Below are positions 1 to 5,161 of a DNA stretch of 6,723 nt, in pieces. Under the pieces are notes generated by a model. That model was given only the letters and a program-made list of their open reading frames with translations, ran no database searches and was not told the DNA's origin. Positions within the stretch are counted from its first letter, which is position 1. Every line of letters begins with the position of its first letter. Made by a program: the position numbers and the translations under genes. The DNA lies in the NCBI GenBank assembly GCA_031254265.1, contig JAIRUV010000062.1, forward strand, positions 1 to 6,723, written 5' to 3'. This DNA comes from Candidatus Methanoplasma sp. (GTDB lineage: Archaea; Thermoplasmatota; Thermoplasmata; Methanomassiliicoccales; Methanomethylophilaceae).

Positions 1-1
1 G

Positions 2-775
2 ACGCTTTACACAACACGCGACCTCGCATACCATCTGGACAAATTCAGGAGAGCGGACATGGCCGTGGATGTTCTGGGCGAGGATCAGAAACTGGGATCC
101 AAACAGCTGTGCTCGGCGCTGGAGATAATGGGCAGCGAGAAGGTTCCGGAGGCGATGTTCTACTCTTTTGTCTCCCTTCCGGAAGGGAAGATGTCCACGA
201 GGAAAGGGGTCGTTGTATACTTGGACGATCTGATCGACGAGGCAGTGGCCCGCGCGGCCGAAGAGGTAAGATCCAGACGGGACGACCTCTCCGAAGAGGA
301 AATAATGAGCATTGCAAAAAAAGTAGGCATAGGGGCCATCCGCTACAACATAGTGAGGGTGCACCCGGAAAAACAGCTGGTCTTCAAATGGAATGAGGCG
401 CTGAACTTCGATGGGAACAGCGGACCCTACATCCAATACGTGCATGCGAGGGCATGCAGCATGCTCGCCAAATCTGGAGGATACGAACACTGTACCGATC
501 CGTCAATGTTCACCGACGAGTATGAACGGGCTTTGATAAAGGCCCTTTCCGGATTCGGCAGAGCGGTAAGAGAGGCCGGAGAAGAGAAGCGCGTACATGT
601 GCTGCCTGCATACGGTCACGAGGTCGCAGCAGCATTCAACCAATTCTATGCGATGGTGCCCGTACTGTCATCGGACGAGAACAGGGACCCGAGACTGACG
701 CTCGTGGAATGTACCAGGACCGTTCTGAGGAATGTGCTGGAGTGTTTAGGGATGGACTGCCCGGAGGAGATGTGA
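2..775 (+). CDS. argS: Arginyl-tRNA synthetase, C-terminal 257 residues (5' end outside the window)
   Basis: Class I aminoacyl-tRNA synthetase that charges tRNA-Arg with arginine in the cytoplasm. The reading frame is open from base 2, so the gene starts left of the window and the HIGH motif is not visible. Near the visible start is the family motif YTTRDLAYHLDKF, followed by DVLGEDQKLGSKQL of the catalytic domain. The class I KMSKS-type loop reads KMSTRKG, with its first codon at 188; this form is usual in archaeal and eukaryotic ArgRS. The segment FDGNSGPYIQYVHAR leads into a helical DALR anticodon-binding domain over roughly the last 100 residues, and the ending (LGMDCPEEM) is typical of the family. 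The TGA stop (773-775) shares one base with the ATG of the acetyltransferase, so the two are almost certainly co-transcribed and translationally coupled. The family call is very secure. Confidence 0.97.
   Translation, partial: TLYTTRDLAYHLDKFRRADMAVDVLGEDQKLGSKQLCSALEIMGSEKVPEAMFYSFVSLPEGKMSTRKGVVVYLDDLIDEAVARAAEEVRSRRDDLSEEEIMSIAKKVGIGAIRYNIVRVHPEKQLVFKWNEALNFDGNSGPYIQYVHARACSMLAKSGGYEHCTDPSMFTDEYERALIKALSGFGRAVREAGEEKRVHVLPAYGHEVAAAFNQFYAMVPVLSSDENRDPRLTLVECTRTVLRNVLECLGMDCPEEM
763..769 (+). promoter_or_regulatory. Shine-Dalgarno site GGAGGAG inside the argS 3' end
   Basis: GGAGGAG lies five bases before the ATG at 775, within the last codons of argS. It decides the start of the acetyltransferase. 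An upstream in-frame ATG at 709 would add 22 residues that do not look like GNAT sequence and has no comparable site. Confidence 0.85.
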
Positions 776-1272
776 TGGAGATACGCCAGATGAAGCTGAA
801 GGATGCCGAGAAGGTCAGAGAGCTAGAGATATCATGCATCAGAGAGTATTTTGCGGAGACCATAGAGAACAAATGGGAAGAGCTCCCCAAAGAATGGAGG
901 GACAACCTGGGAGCAAGCAGCAAGAACCATTTCGCTTCCTATCTGGAAGGCGGCCTGAGCTTCGTGGCGGAGGAGGACGGCGAGATATACGGCTTCATAT
1001 TCGCAAAGATGCTGGAACATGTGTTCGACCTTAACAAGCTGGTGTGGATCGAGAACATGGGCGTACACCCTTACGTGCGCAGGAATGCGGTAGGGTACAA
1101 ACTCCTGAGGGAAGTGCTCAGAAAAGGCCAGACGATGGGTGCTGATGCGGCGCACAGCATGGTCCAGCCCGGGAACGCACCTTCGATAATGCTTCATAAG
1201 AAGATCGGGTTCTTCATGGACAGAAGAGAAGTGGCTCTCATAGACCTTAAAGACCAGAACTTGAAATTATGA
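775..1272 (+). CDS. GNAT-family N-acetyltransferase (165 residues)
   Basis: Predicted cytosolic acetyl-CoA-dependent acyltransferase; the substrate cannot be read from the sequence. The N-terminus MEIRQMKLKDAEKVRELE is the usual first strand and helix. A central beta strand, GEIYGFIFAK (69-78), is followed by the acetyl-CoA-binding motif A: ENMGVHPYVRRNAVGYKLL (93-111). Motif B follows as N134 through KKIGF (142-146). The usual Q/R-x-x-G-x-G/A turn here reads R102-R-N-A-V-G107, with alanine in the first glycine position. Length is ordinary for a stand-alone GNAT. The start at 775 is chosen because of the GGAGGAG site and the one-base overlap with argS. RimI-like protein acetylation is possible, but residues 25-60 form an insert not typical of short RimI proteins, so I leave it unnamed. 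A strong hairpin terminator follows 11 bases after the stop. Confidence 0.93.
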   Translation: MEIRQMKLKDAEKVRELEISCIREYFAETIENKWEELPKEWRDNLGASSKNHFASYLEGGLSFVAEEDGEIYGFIFAKMLEHVFDLNKLVWIENMGVHPYVRRNAVGYKLLREVLRKGQTMGADAAHSMVQPGNAPSIMLHKKIGFFMDRREVALIDLKDQNLKL

Positions 1273-1283
1273 AAAAATGGGAT

Positions 1284-1307
1284 GGAACACACCGAGAGGT
1301 GTGTTCC
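1284..1307. terminator. Perfect 10-bp hairpin, candidate bidirectional terminator between convergent genes
   Basis: GGAACACACC (1284-1293) pairs without mismatch with GGTGTGTTCC (1298-1307) around a GAGA loop. It is followed by TTTATTAT on the plus strand and by ATCCCATTTTTTC on the minus strand. It sits between the stop of the acetyltransferase (1272) and the stop of the minus-strand membrane gene (1327), so it can end transcription from both sides. Archaeal termination depends mainly on the T-tract, which is better on the minus strand. Confidence 0.75.
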
Positions 1308-1326
1308 TTTATTATCGGTGAAAGAT

Positions 1327-2214
1327 TTATCTCCTTCTGGAACTGACGTACTTTAGCTTCTTAGGCTCCTCTGAGGAAGACTCTTTTTTTGCCGTAGCCG
1401 CCTTCTTATCGCTCTTCTGTTTCTCGAGCTCGGTGAACGACGTTGCTTTCTTTTCCGCAGGAGGCGCAGACGGCTTGGTCTTCTTTTCAGCAGGAGGTGC
1501 GGCAGCCTTCTTCTCGCTCTTCTGTTTCTCGAGTTCTGTGAACGACGCTGCTTTCTTTTCCGCAGGAGGCGCAGATTGTTTAACCTCCTTTTTAGAAGCC
1601 TCTCCTGACCTCTGGTATCTTCTCTTTTCTGTGGCGGATGTCCTCGGCTTCTCTTCAGCTTCTCCTTTGGCCTCTTTCTTCTGCCTTTCGAGCTCTGTGA
1701 ACGTCATCTCCGGCTTTTTCGCGGGTTCGCTGCGTATCTTCATATATGCGGCGATCACGATCAGAACAGCGACCACGATGATGGCTATGTATGTCGACGG
1801 CTTGTTCAGCAGGGATTCGGTGACCGTAACGTCGACCGTACTGTAGTTGATAGGGGAGCTGGGTGGGCCGAAGTAATAGTCAGGCGTGCAGGTGACCCTC
1901 AGTTGATGTACTCCCACACCATCCAGTCTGAATCTCAGTTCGGCAGTGTATGTCTCGTCGCCTGGAATGGTCACCGTCTTCCTCGCGACCTCTCTCCCGC
2001 CCTCCGTGACGACTATCGTCATTTCAACAGGATCAGGCTCCGTGCTTCTGAGAGGGACGTAGAGAGTACCGTCGCCGTTAGTGCTGAACCCATCTCCCCG
2101 CACGTCGCCGGCAAAACCCATGCCTGCGTCCGACCCATCGCTCATCACCAAACCCACAGGTATGATGGCGGTCATGATTATCGCGAGGGCGATTATTGTT
2201 TTTTTATGATTCAT
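1327..2214 (-). CDS. Single-pass membrane protein with an extracytoplasmic beta-domain and a Lys-rich tail of FTELE repeats (unrecognised)
   Basis: I do not recognise a named family. The N-terminus NHKK followed by a hydrophobic stretch (residues 6-24) looks like a signal peptide. Residues ~35-135 are predicted beta-rich and outside the membrane; the pattern LYVPLRSTEPDPVEMTIVV...RFRLDGVGVHQLRVTC resembles a CARDB or Ig-like sandwich, by inference. One transmembrane helix spans ~141-158 (TYIAIIVVAVLIVIAAYM) and is followed by positive residues, implying a cytoplasmic tail. That ~135-residue tail is rich in Lys, Glu, Ala and Pro. It contains FTELE(K/R)QK three times (172-179, 225-232, 260-267) and APPAEKK three times. 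The gene begins nine bases after the purP stop; that junction (TAAGGTGAGCAG before the ATG) supplies a GGTGA ribosome binding site, so it is probably the second gene of a purP operon. Its function is unknown; a scaffold or envelope-anchored protein would fit. Confidence 0.88.
   Translation of the reverse strand: MNHKKTIIALAIIMTAIIPVGLVMSDGSDAGMGFAGDVRGDGFSTNGDGTLYVPLRSTEPDPVEMTIVVTEGGREVARKTVTIPGDETYTAELRFRLDGVGVHQLRVTCTPDYYFGPPSSPINYSTVDVTVTESLLNKPSTYIAIIVVAVLIVIAAYMKIRSEPAKKPEMTFTELERQKKEAKGEAEEKPRTSATEKRRYQRSGEASKKEVKQSAPPAEKKAASFTELEKQKSEKKAAAPPAEKKTKPSAPPAEKKATSFTELEKQKSDKKAATAKKESSSEEPKKLKYVSSRRR
1411..1575 (-). repeat. 60-bp direct repeat pair (57/60 identical, 105-bp period) within the membrane-protein tail
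   Basis: Bases 1411-1470 and 1516-1575 match at 57 of 60 positions by direct comparison. They encode the second and third FTELEKQK units with the adjoining APPAEKK linker, a 35-residue period. The first unit (DNA 1678-1701) is more diverged. Confidence 0.9.
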
Positions 2215-2223
2215 CTGCTCACC

Positions 2224-3381
2224 TTAGGTAATGATCTCATCGACACGTTCCTGTTCGATGGCTCTTCTTATCTCCATGGAAATTCTCCTTCCGGTACTCA
2301 TCTCCCTTCTCCAGAGGGCATTCCCGTAAGGGTGGCCCACTGACATATGGACGTTGGTGCCTCCTCCTATGCGGGGGGCTACGTCGTATATGTAGAAGTT
2401 AAGGTCTTTGTCGACACATGTCTGCAGGCAGAACGGGCCGATTATCCCTGGGTCGTAGTACTTCTTCGTTGCTTCGATGTACTTCTCGGCCATTTCGAAC
2501 GCGCTGTCCAGAAGCGACTCTCTGAGAGTTGCGGAGTTGTGGCCGCATACGGTGTACTCAGGTATGATGCCGTCCTCCTCCAGTTCCACCTGCTGCTTGC
2601 CAGGGAGTCTGCAGTATCCGTCGAGGGAGGTCTCGAACCTCCAATCGACGCCGAGCAGCTCAAGCTGCTCCCCCTTTTCCTCCAACGGAGAACGGAAGAA
2701 GTCGAGATTGAACACAGGCCCTATGATGTACTGCTCCATCCTTGCTTCTTTGAGGAAGTCCTCTTCTATCACACCCTGCCTGATCAGCTCCGTCGATTTC
2801 TCGACGAACTGGGTATGATCCTTCGCCGTGAAGAACCCCCTTTCCAGCTTCTTTACTTTATGATGTACCTTGACTATTGTCAAAGCGTCTATGTCTTCCG
2901 GCCTCTCTATCTTCTTCGGGAACGGGAGACCGGCCTTTTCAAGGATCCAATAGTAATCTCTTTCGTCTCCCCTCTCCTCTGATCTCAGAAGATTCCTGCT
3001 CCCCACAAGCGGAACTCTGAATTGATCTTCAACAGCGTCTATCCCGCTGTATGACACGAATGACCGGTTGGGTATGAAAAGCACATTGCTGTTCCTCAAG
3101 GATGTCTGGACCTCGGGAGTAATGATGTCCTTGAACTTATCTACAAGGACGGTCTCATCCACAACTCCTCTGACAACATTCCCGGAACTGTCACGCTGGG
3201 TCTCGAAATATCGGGCGAATGTCCTCTCTCTTCCTTTCTGGCAGACCGCCACGGTCCTGAAGCCCTCAGATACCGCCCCGTCGCAGGTGTCGAGTGCGGA
3301 ATGCGACGCAATGACCCCCACTTTGGCCTTCTTGAGATCATAATCGTCAAGAGCTGCCAAAATCTCGTCTCTGCTTATCAT
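2224..3381 (-). CDS. purP: PurP-family ATP-grasp ligase (5-formaminoimidazole-4-carboxamide ribonucleotide synthetase type)
   Basis: Characterised PurP enzymes make FAICAR from AICAR, formate and ATP in archaeal purine biosynthesis. Diagnostic regions, numbered from the ATG, are: N-terminus MISRDEILAALDDYD; VGVIASHSALDTCDGAVSEGF (21-41); LFIPNRSFVSYSGIDAVE (101-118); LVGSRNLLRSEE (125-136); the ATP-grasp core from about residue 150; DPGIIGPFCLQT (310-321); DVAPRIGGGTN (333-343), a likely metal/phosphate-binding segment; and the C-terminal STGRRISMEIRRAIEQ. The length of 385 residues fits the family, perhaps slightly long. The segment IVKVHHKVKKLERGFF (169-184) replaces the glycine-rich loop I recall from the M. 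jannaschii enzyme, so this may belong to the second PurP branch, whose activity is less certain. The ATG at 3381 is preferred over an upstream in-frame TTG at 3399 because GAGGT lies five bases before it and the predicted transcript starts near 3390. Confidence 0.9.
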   Translation of the reverse strand: MISRDEILAALDDYDLKKAKVGVIASHSALDTCDGAVSEGFRTVAVCQKGRERTFARYFETQRDSSGNVVRGVVDETVLVDKFKDIITPEVQTSLRNSNVLFIPNRSFVSYSGIDAVEDQFRVPLVGSRNLLRSEERGDERDYYWILEKAGLPFPKKIERPEDIDALTIVKVHHKVKKLERGFFTAKDHTQFVEKSTELIRQGVIEEDFLKEARMEQYIIGPVFNLDFFRSPLEEKGEQLELLGVDWRFETSLDGYCRLPGKQQVELEEDGIIPEYTVCGHNSATLRESLLDSAFEMAEKYIEATKKYYDPGIIGPFCLQTCVDKDLNFYIYDVAPRIGGGTNVHMSVGHPYGNALWRREMSTGRRISMEIRRAIEQERVDEIIT

Positions 3382-3386
3382 TGTCA

Positions 3387-3391
3387 ACCTC
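3387..3391 (-). promoter_or_regulatory. Shine-Dalgarno site GAGGT that sets the purP start
   Basis: On the minus strand GAGGT is followed by TGACA and then the ATG at 3381. The upstream TTG at 3399 has no such site, so the shorter protein is favoured. Confidence 0.7.
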
Positions 3392-3412
3392 AACCGCAAT
3401 AGCTATCGCCAC

Positions 3413-3419
3413 AATATAA
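3413..3419 (-). promoter_or_regulatory. Probable purP TATA box
   Basis: The minus strand reads CTAAAAGATTATATTGTGG here: an A-rich BRE-like segment followed by TTATATT. It lies 32 bases before the purP ATG, so a transcript starting about 25 bases downstream would have a leader of roughly ten bases including the Shine-Dalgarno site. The same bases read AATATAA on the plus strand, so a plus-strand start near 3440-3446 is also possible. Confidence 0.6.
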
Positions 3420-3445
3420 TCTTTTAGAATTGGCATAAGCAGATA

Positions 3446-3533
3446 GGGCAAAGGACGACCTCACGAGAGGACCGTCCCGCCGATCTGGTATGGGTCCGGA
3501 CAGCAGGCGGAGGCCGTCCGTCGCCTTTTGCAG
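3446..3533 (+). ncRNA. Candidate structured RNA (or folded regulatory DNA) between divergent promoters
   Basis: This GC-rich block holds several nested helices found by eye. GCAAAGG (3448-3454) pairs with CCTTTTGC (3524-3531), leaving one bulged T and closing the whole element. GGACG-A-CCTC (3453-3462) pairs with GAGG-AC-CGTCC (3467-3477) around an ACGA loop; its first two bases compete with the closing stem. CCGCC (3477-3481) pairs with GGCGG (3506-3510), and inside it TCTGG (3484-3488) pairs with CCGGA (3496-3500) around a seven-base loop. The asymmetric GA/CAGCA internal loop resembles a k-turn without matching the standard rule. A TATA-like AATATAA about 30 bases upstream would place a plus-strand start near its 5' end. 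There is no strong T-tract after it and I do not recognise an RNA family. The strand is uncertain. Confidence 0.3.
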
Positions 3534-3555
3534 GAACTTTCAGGAAATCTAACTC

Positions 3556-3562
3556 TTATATA
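3556..3562 (+). promoter_or_regulatory. TATA box for the PhoU-RCK_C pair
   Basis: CTAACTCTTATATACC contains TTATATA at 3556-3562. A start about 25-28 bases downstream (near 3583) would give a leader of roughly 90 nt before the ATG at 3677, much longer than the short leaders inferred for the other promoters here. Confidence 0.65.
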
Positions 3563-3576
3563 CCAGTAGGGCGTAC

Positions 3577-3655
3577 TAAGCTCCGACGAGTCCGACAAGG
3601 TGGCCTAATTGTTGATCAGCTTAAATGACCCGGAATTCAGCAAAAGCTGTGCCGG
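3577..3655 (+). other. Foldable leader upstream of the first PhoU-RCK_C gene
   Basis: TAAGCT (3577-3582) is complementary to AGCTTA (3618-3623). After it, CCGG (3630-3633) pairs with CCGG (3652-3655), enclosing CAGC-AAAA-GCTG (3638-3649). The second hairpin ends ten bases before the Shine-Dalgarno sequence (GGAGG, 3665-3669). It could be a translation-level control element, but the helices are short and may be chance. Confidence 0.25.
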
Positions 3656-3676
3656 CCAGACAAAGGAGGGATTGTG

Positions 3677-4372
3677 ATGGCAGATCCAGAAGAATATACG
3701 AACCTGGACCATATCGAGATGACGGTCCGTGAACTTTTGACAGAAATGAAGGACACTTCAGAAGTGATCGTCGATCTGGCATATGCGGCCCTGATGTACA
3801 ACAGCGAGGACATGGCCGAGAAGGTCAATGAGCTCGAAAAAAAGATAGACAACCTGAACTTCGCGATCCGCTTCAAGGTGCTGCTGTCCTCAAGGACAAG
3901 GGAAGACGCGAAACAGTTGTCAGGCCTGCTGCAGGTGGCATCTGCGGCAAACAAGATATCCGATGCCGCTGCGGACATGGTGGACCTTCTCAACCTTCCG
4001 CTTGAAAGGCGCCCCTTCGTATCTGCGATGCTGCACGAGTCGGATGAAAAGATACGTGCGACCAGAATAGGGCCGCAGTCATCAATGGCAGGATACACCA
4101 TAGGGAAACTGGGTATCGAGGCATGCACCGGATGCAGGATAATCGCGCTGAAGAGCCGTCAGGGATGGATATACGATCCCGAGGACGAGGTCAAGATCCG
4201 CGCAGGCGACGACATCATAGTCAGAGGAACAGAGGACGGATACAACCAGCTCACGGAGTATGCTGCAGGAAGGAAGCCTTGGGAGTTCCCAGAGATTCCG
4301 GAGGGCGAGGAAGAGACGACCCCGCAGGAAGAAGCGGCCAGTATAAACAGTGAAGAGAAGGTGAGCGAATGA
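3677..4372 (+). CDS. PhoU-RCK_C (TrkA_C) domain protein, first copy, 231 residues
   Basis: Soluble, probably dimeric regulator of the archaeal PhoU plus TrkA_C type (the COG3273 kind, named from memory). Residues ~11-110 form the helical PhoU-like domain, with ELLTEMKDTSEVIVDLAYAA (19-38) and DMAEKVNELEKKIDNL (45-60). Residues ~128-196 form an RCK_C ligand-binding domain: SSMAGYTIGKLGI, then IIALKSRQGWIYDPEDEV and the hallmark IRAGDDIIVRG (174-184). The last ~30 residues are an acidic tail. RCK_C domains elsewhere bind small ligands, including nucleotides, and gate cation transport; the ligand here is unknown. GGAGG at 3665-3669 sits seven bases before the ATG at 3677. An adjacent GTG at 3674 would add one residue and cannot be excluded. 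The stop overlaps the next ATG (ATGA), indicating an operon with the second copy. The neighbouring cation permease suggests it controls divalent-cation transport. Confidence 0.92.
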   Translation: MADPEEYTNLDHIEMTVRELLTEMKDTSEVIVDLAYAALMYNSEDMAEKVNELEKKIDNLNFAIRFKVLLSSRTREDAKQLSGLLQVASAANKISDAAADMVDLLNLPLERRPFVSAMLHESDEKIRATRIGPQSSMAGYTIGKLGIEACTGCRIIALKSRQGWIYDPEDEVKIRAGDDIIVRGTEDGYNQLTEYAAGRKPWEFPEIPEGEEETTPQEEAASINSEEKVSE

Positions 4373-4950
4373 ACAGGCTGGAGGAGATGCTTCTGGAAAT
4401 GAAGGACACTTCCGAGTTCATGCTGGACCTGGCATATTCATCGCTTATCTACAACAACGAGGAGATAGCGGAAGAGGTCATGTTCATGGCGGAGTCCATG
4501 GAGGATCTCTACTCCAGGATCCAGGAACTGGCCGTCGAGATCGGAACGAGCAAGCCGGAAGAGGTTGCAAGGATCGTCGTGGCGGTAAGGCTTCAGGCAT
4601 CCATCAAATCCATTGCGGATGCGGCCAAATCCATTGCGGATGTAGTTCTCAGAGGGCTTGGAAAGCACCCGGTCCTGGCAATGTCCATAAAAGAGTCAGA
4701 GACGACGATAAGTCTGGCAAAGGTCGCGGAGAGTTCGGTGCTGAACGGGAAGACATTCGCCGAAACGCGCCTCAGCACACAGTGCGGGATGTTCGTGATT
4801 GCGATAAAAAGAAACAGAGAATACATCTTCGGCCCAGGTAAGGGACCAACTGTCAGGGCAGGAGATATACTGATAGCCAACGGCCCGGAGGAAGGGGTCT
4901 CGTACTTCAGAGGTCTGGCTGACGGAACGGAGAAAGATCTTTCCCTCTGA
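4369..4950 (+). CDS. PhoU-RCK_C (TrkA_C) domain protein, second copy, 193 residues
   Basis: Paralogue of the preceding gene, made by tandem duplication. LLLEMKDTSEFMLDLAYSSLIYNNEEIAEEV (8-37) aligns directly with LLTEMKDTSEVIVDLAYAALMYNSEDMAEKV of the first copy. Residues ~1-105 form the helical PhoU-like domain and ~122-182 the RCK_C domain, with VLNGKTFAETRL, MFVIAIKRNREYIFGPG and VRAGDILIANG (162-172). It lacks the N-terminal extension and acidic tail of copy one, so the two may form a heteromer with division of labour. The start overlaps the upstream stop by four bases, with GGTGA at 4360-4364 as ribosome binding site. Within the PhoU domain is a 17-bp perfect direct repeat encoding KSIAD twice. 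Its role as a regulator of the adjacent permease is inferred from context. Confidence 0.92.
   Translation: MNRLEEMLLEMKDTSEFMLDLAYSSLIYNNEEIAEEVMFMAESMEDLYSRIQELAVEIGTSKPEEVARIVVAVRLQASIKSIADAAKSIADVVLRGLGKHPVLAMSIKESETTISLAKVAESSVLNGKTFAETRLSTQCGMFVIAIKRNREYIFGPGKGPTVRAGDILIANGPEEGVSYFRGLADGTEKDLSL
4605..4642 (+). repeat. 17-bp perfect direct repeat, 21-bp period, in the second PhoU-RCK_C gene
   Basis: CAAATCCATTGCGGATG occurs at 4605-4621 and again at 4626-4642. The 21-bp period equals one helical heptad (KSIADAA, KSIADVV). The paralogue aligns through this stretch without a gap, so this is not an added heptad. Confidence 0.85.
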
Positions 4951-4977
4951 GACATGCCTGGCCGTTCTCTTTGAAGG

Positions 4978-4985
4978 TTAAAATA
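4978..4985 (+). promoter_or_regulatory. TATA box for the 39-residue small gene
   Basis: AAGGTTAAAATACC includes TTAAAATA at 4978-4985, after the stop of the second PhoU-RCK_C gene. It lies 33 bases before the ATG at 5018, correct spacing for an archaeal promoter with a leader of about ten bases. Confidence 0.55.
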
Positions 4986-5017
4986 CCACCAGTGCATACC
5001 CTTTGCGGGGATGAAAA

Positions 5018-5137
5018 ATGCACGAGATCATAGAATCAGAAATGTATATGGATGCAGGCGGGACCGTTATCGTCATGATAAGGTCAGTGGTGGAAGAAGG
5101 GCGTGACGTAATAAGCGGGACAGTTCTGATCGGTTAA
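5018..5137 (+). CDS. Small protein of 39 residues, unrecognised
   Basis: An uninterrupted frame runs from ATG at 5018 to TAA at 5135-5137. The protein starts MHEIIESEMYMDAGGTVIV, continues with MIRSVVEEGRDVISG and ends TVLIG. It is mildly acidic, with no signal peptide or clear membrane helix, and looks like a small alternating beta/helix fold. Evidence that it is real: a TATA box 33 bases upstream, a GGGGATGA ribosome-binding-like segment (5007-5014), an ordinary mixture of hydrophobic and charged residues, and codon choices (AGG, ATA, GGG, GTC) like the neighbours. An overlapping ATG at 5011 in another frame gives a 30-residue Arg/His-rich peptide that looks non-coding. The gene lies between the regulator pair and the convergent permease, so a link to cation transport is possible but only by position. 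Confidence 0.55.
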   Translation: MHEIIESEMYMDAGGTVIVMIRSVVEEGRDVISGTVLIG

Positions 5138-5161
5138 TTCAAACTCTTTACAAACCCAATT

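Noticed and set aside
709..774. Upstream ATG start for the acetyltransferase
   Set aside because: It would overlap argS by 67 bases and add non-GNAT residues; the ATG at 775 has a GGAGGAG site.
3382..3399. N-terminal extension of PurP from the in-frame TTG at 3399
   Set aside because: The added residues RLRLT are encoded over the Shine-Dalgarno site itself, and the family normally begins at MISRDEI.
3491..3553. Short plus-strand frame beginning ATGGGTCCGGAC, 20 residues
   Set aside because: No ribosome binding site, Arg-rich chance composition, and it overlaps the paired bases of the candidate structured RNA.
3582..3606. Hammerhead-ribozyme-like string (GACGAGTCC)
   Set aside because: The conserved CUGANGA is not matched (C in place of U), and the stem II partner and GAAA segment are missing.
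3626..3700. ATG at 3625-3627 opening a frame into the PhoU-RCK_C gene region
   Set aside because: It overlaps the real gene in another frame, lacks a ribosome binding site and encodes an Arg-rich peptide.
5011..5103. Alternative small frame from ATG at 5011 (30 residues)
   Set aside because: It overlaps the better-supported 5018 frame, and its Arg/His-rich composition looks non-coding.
5138..5161. Terminator between the small gene and the permease
   Set aside because: T-rich stretches are present but no convincing hairpin or long T-tract was found on either strand.
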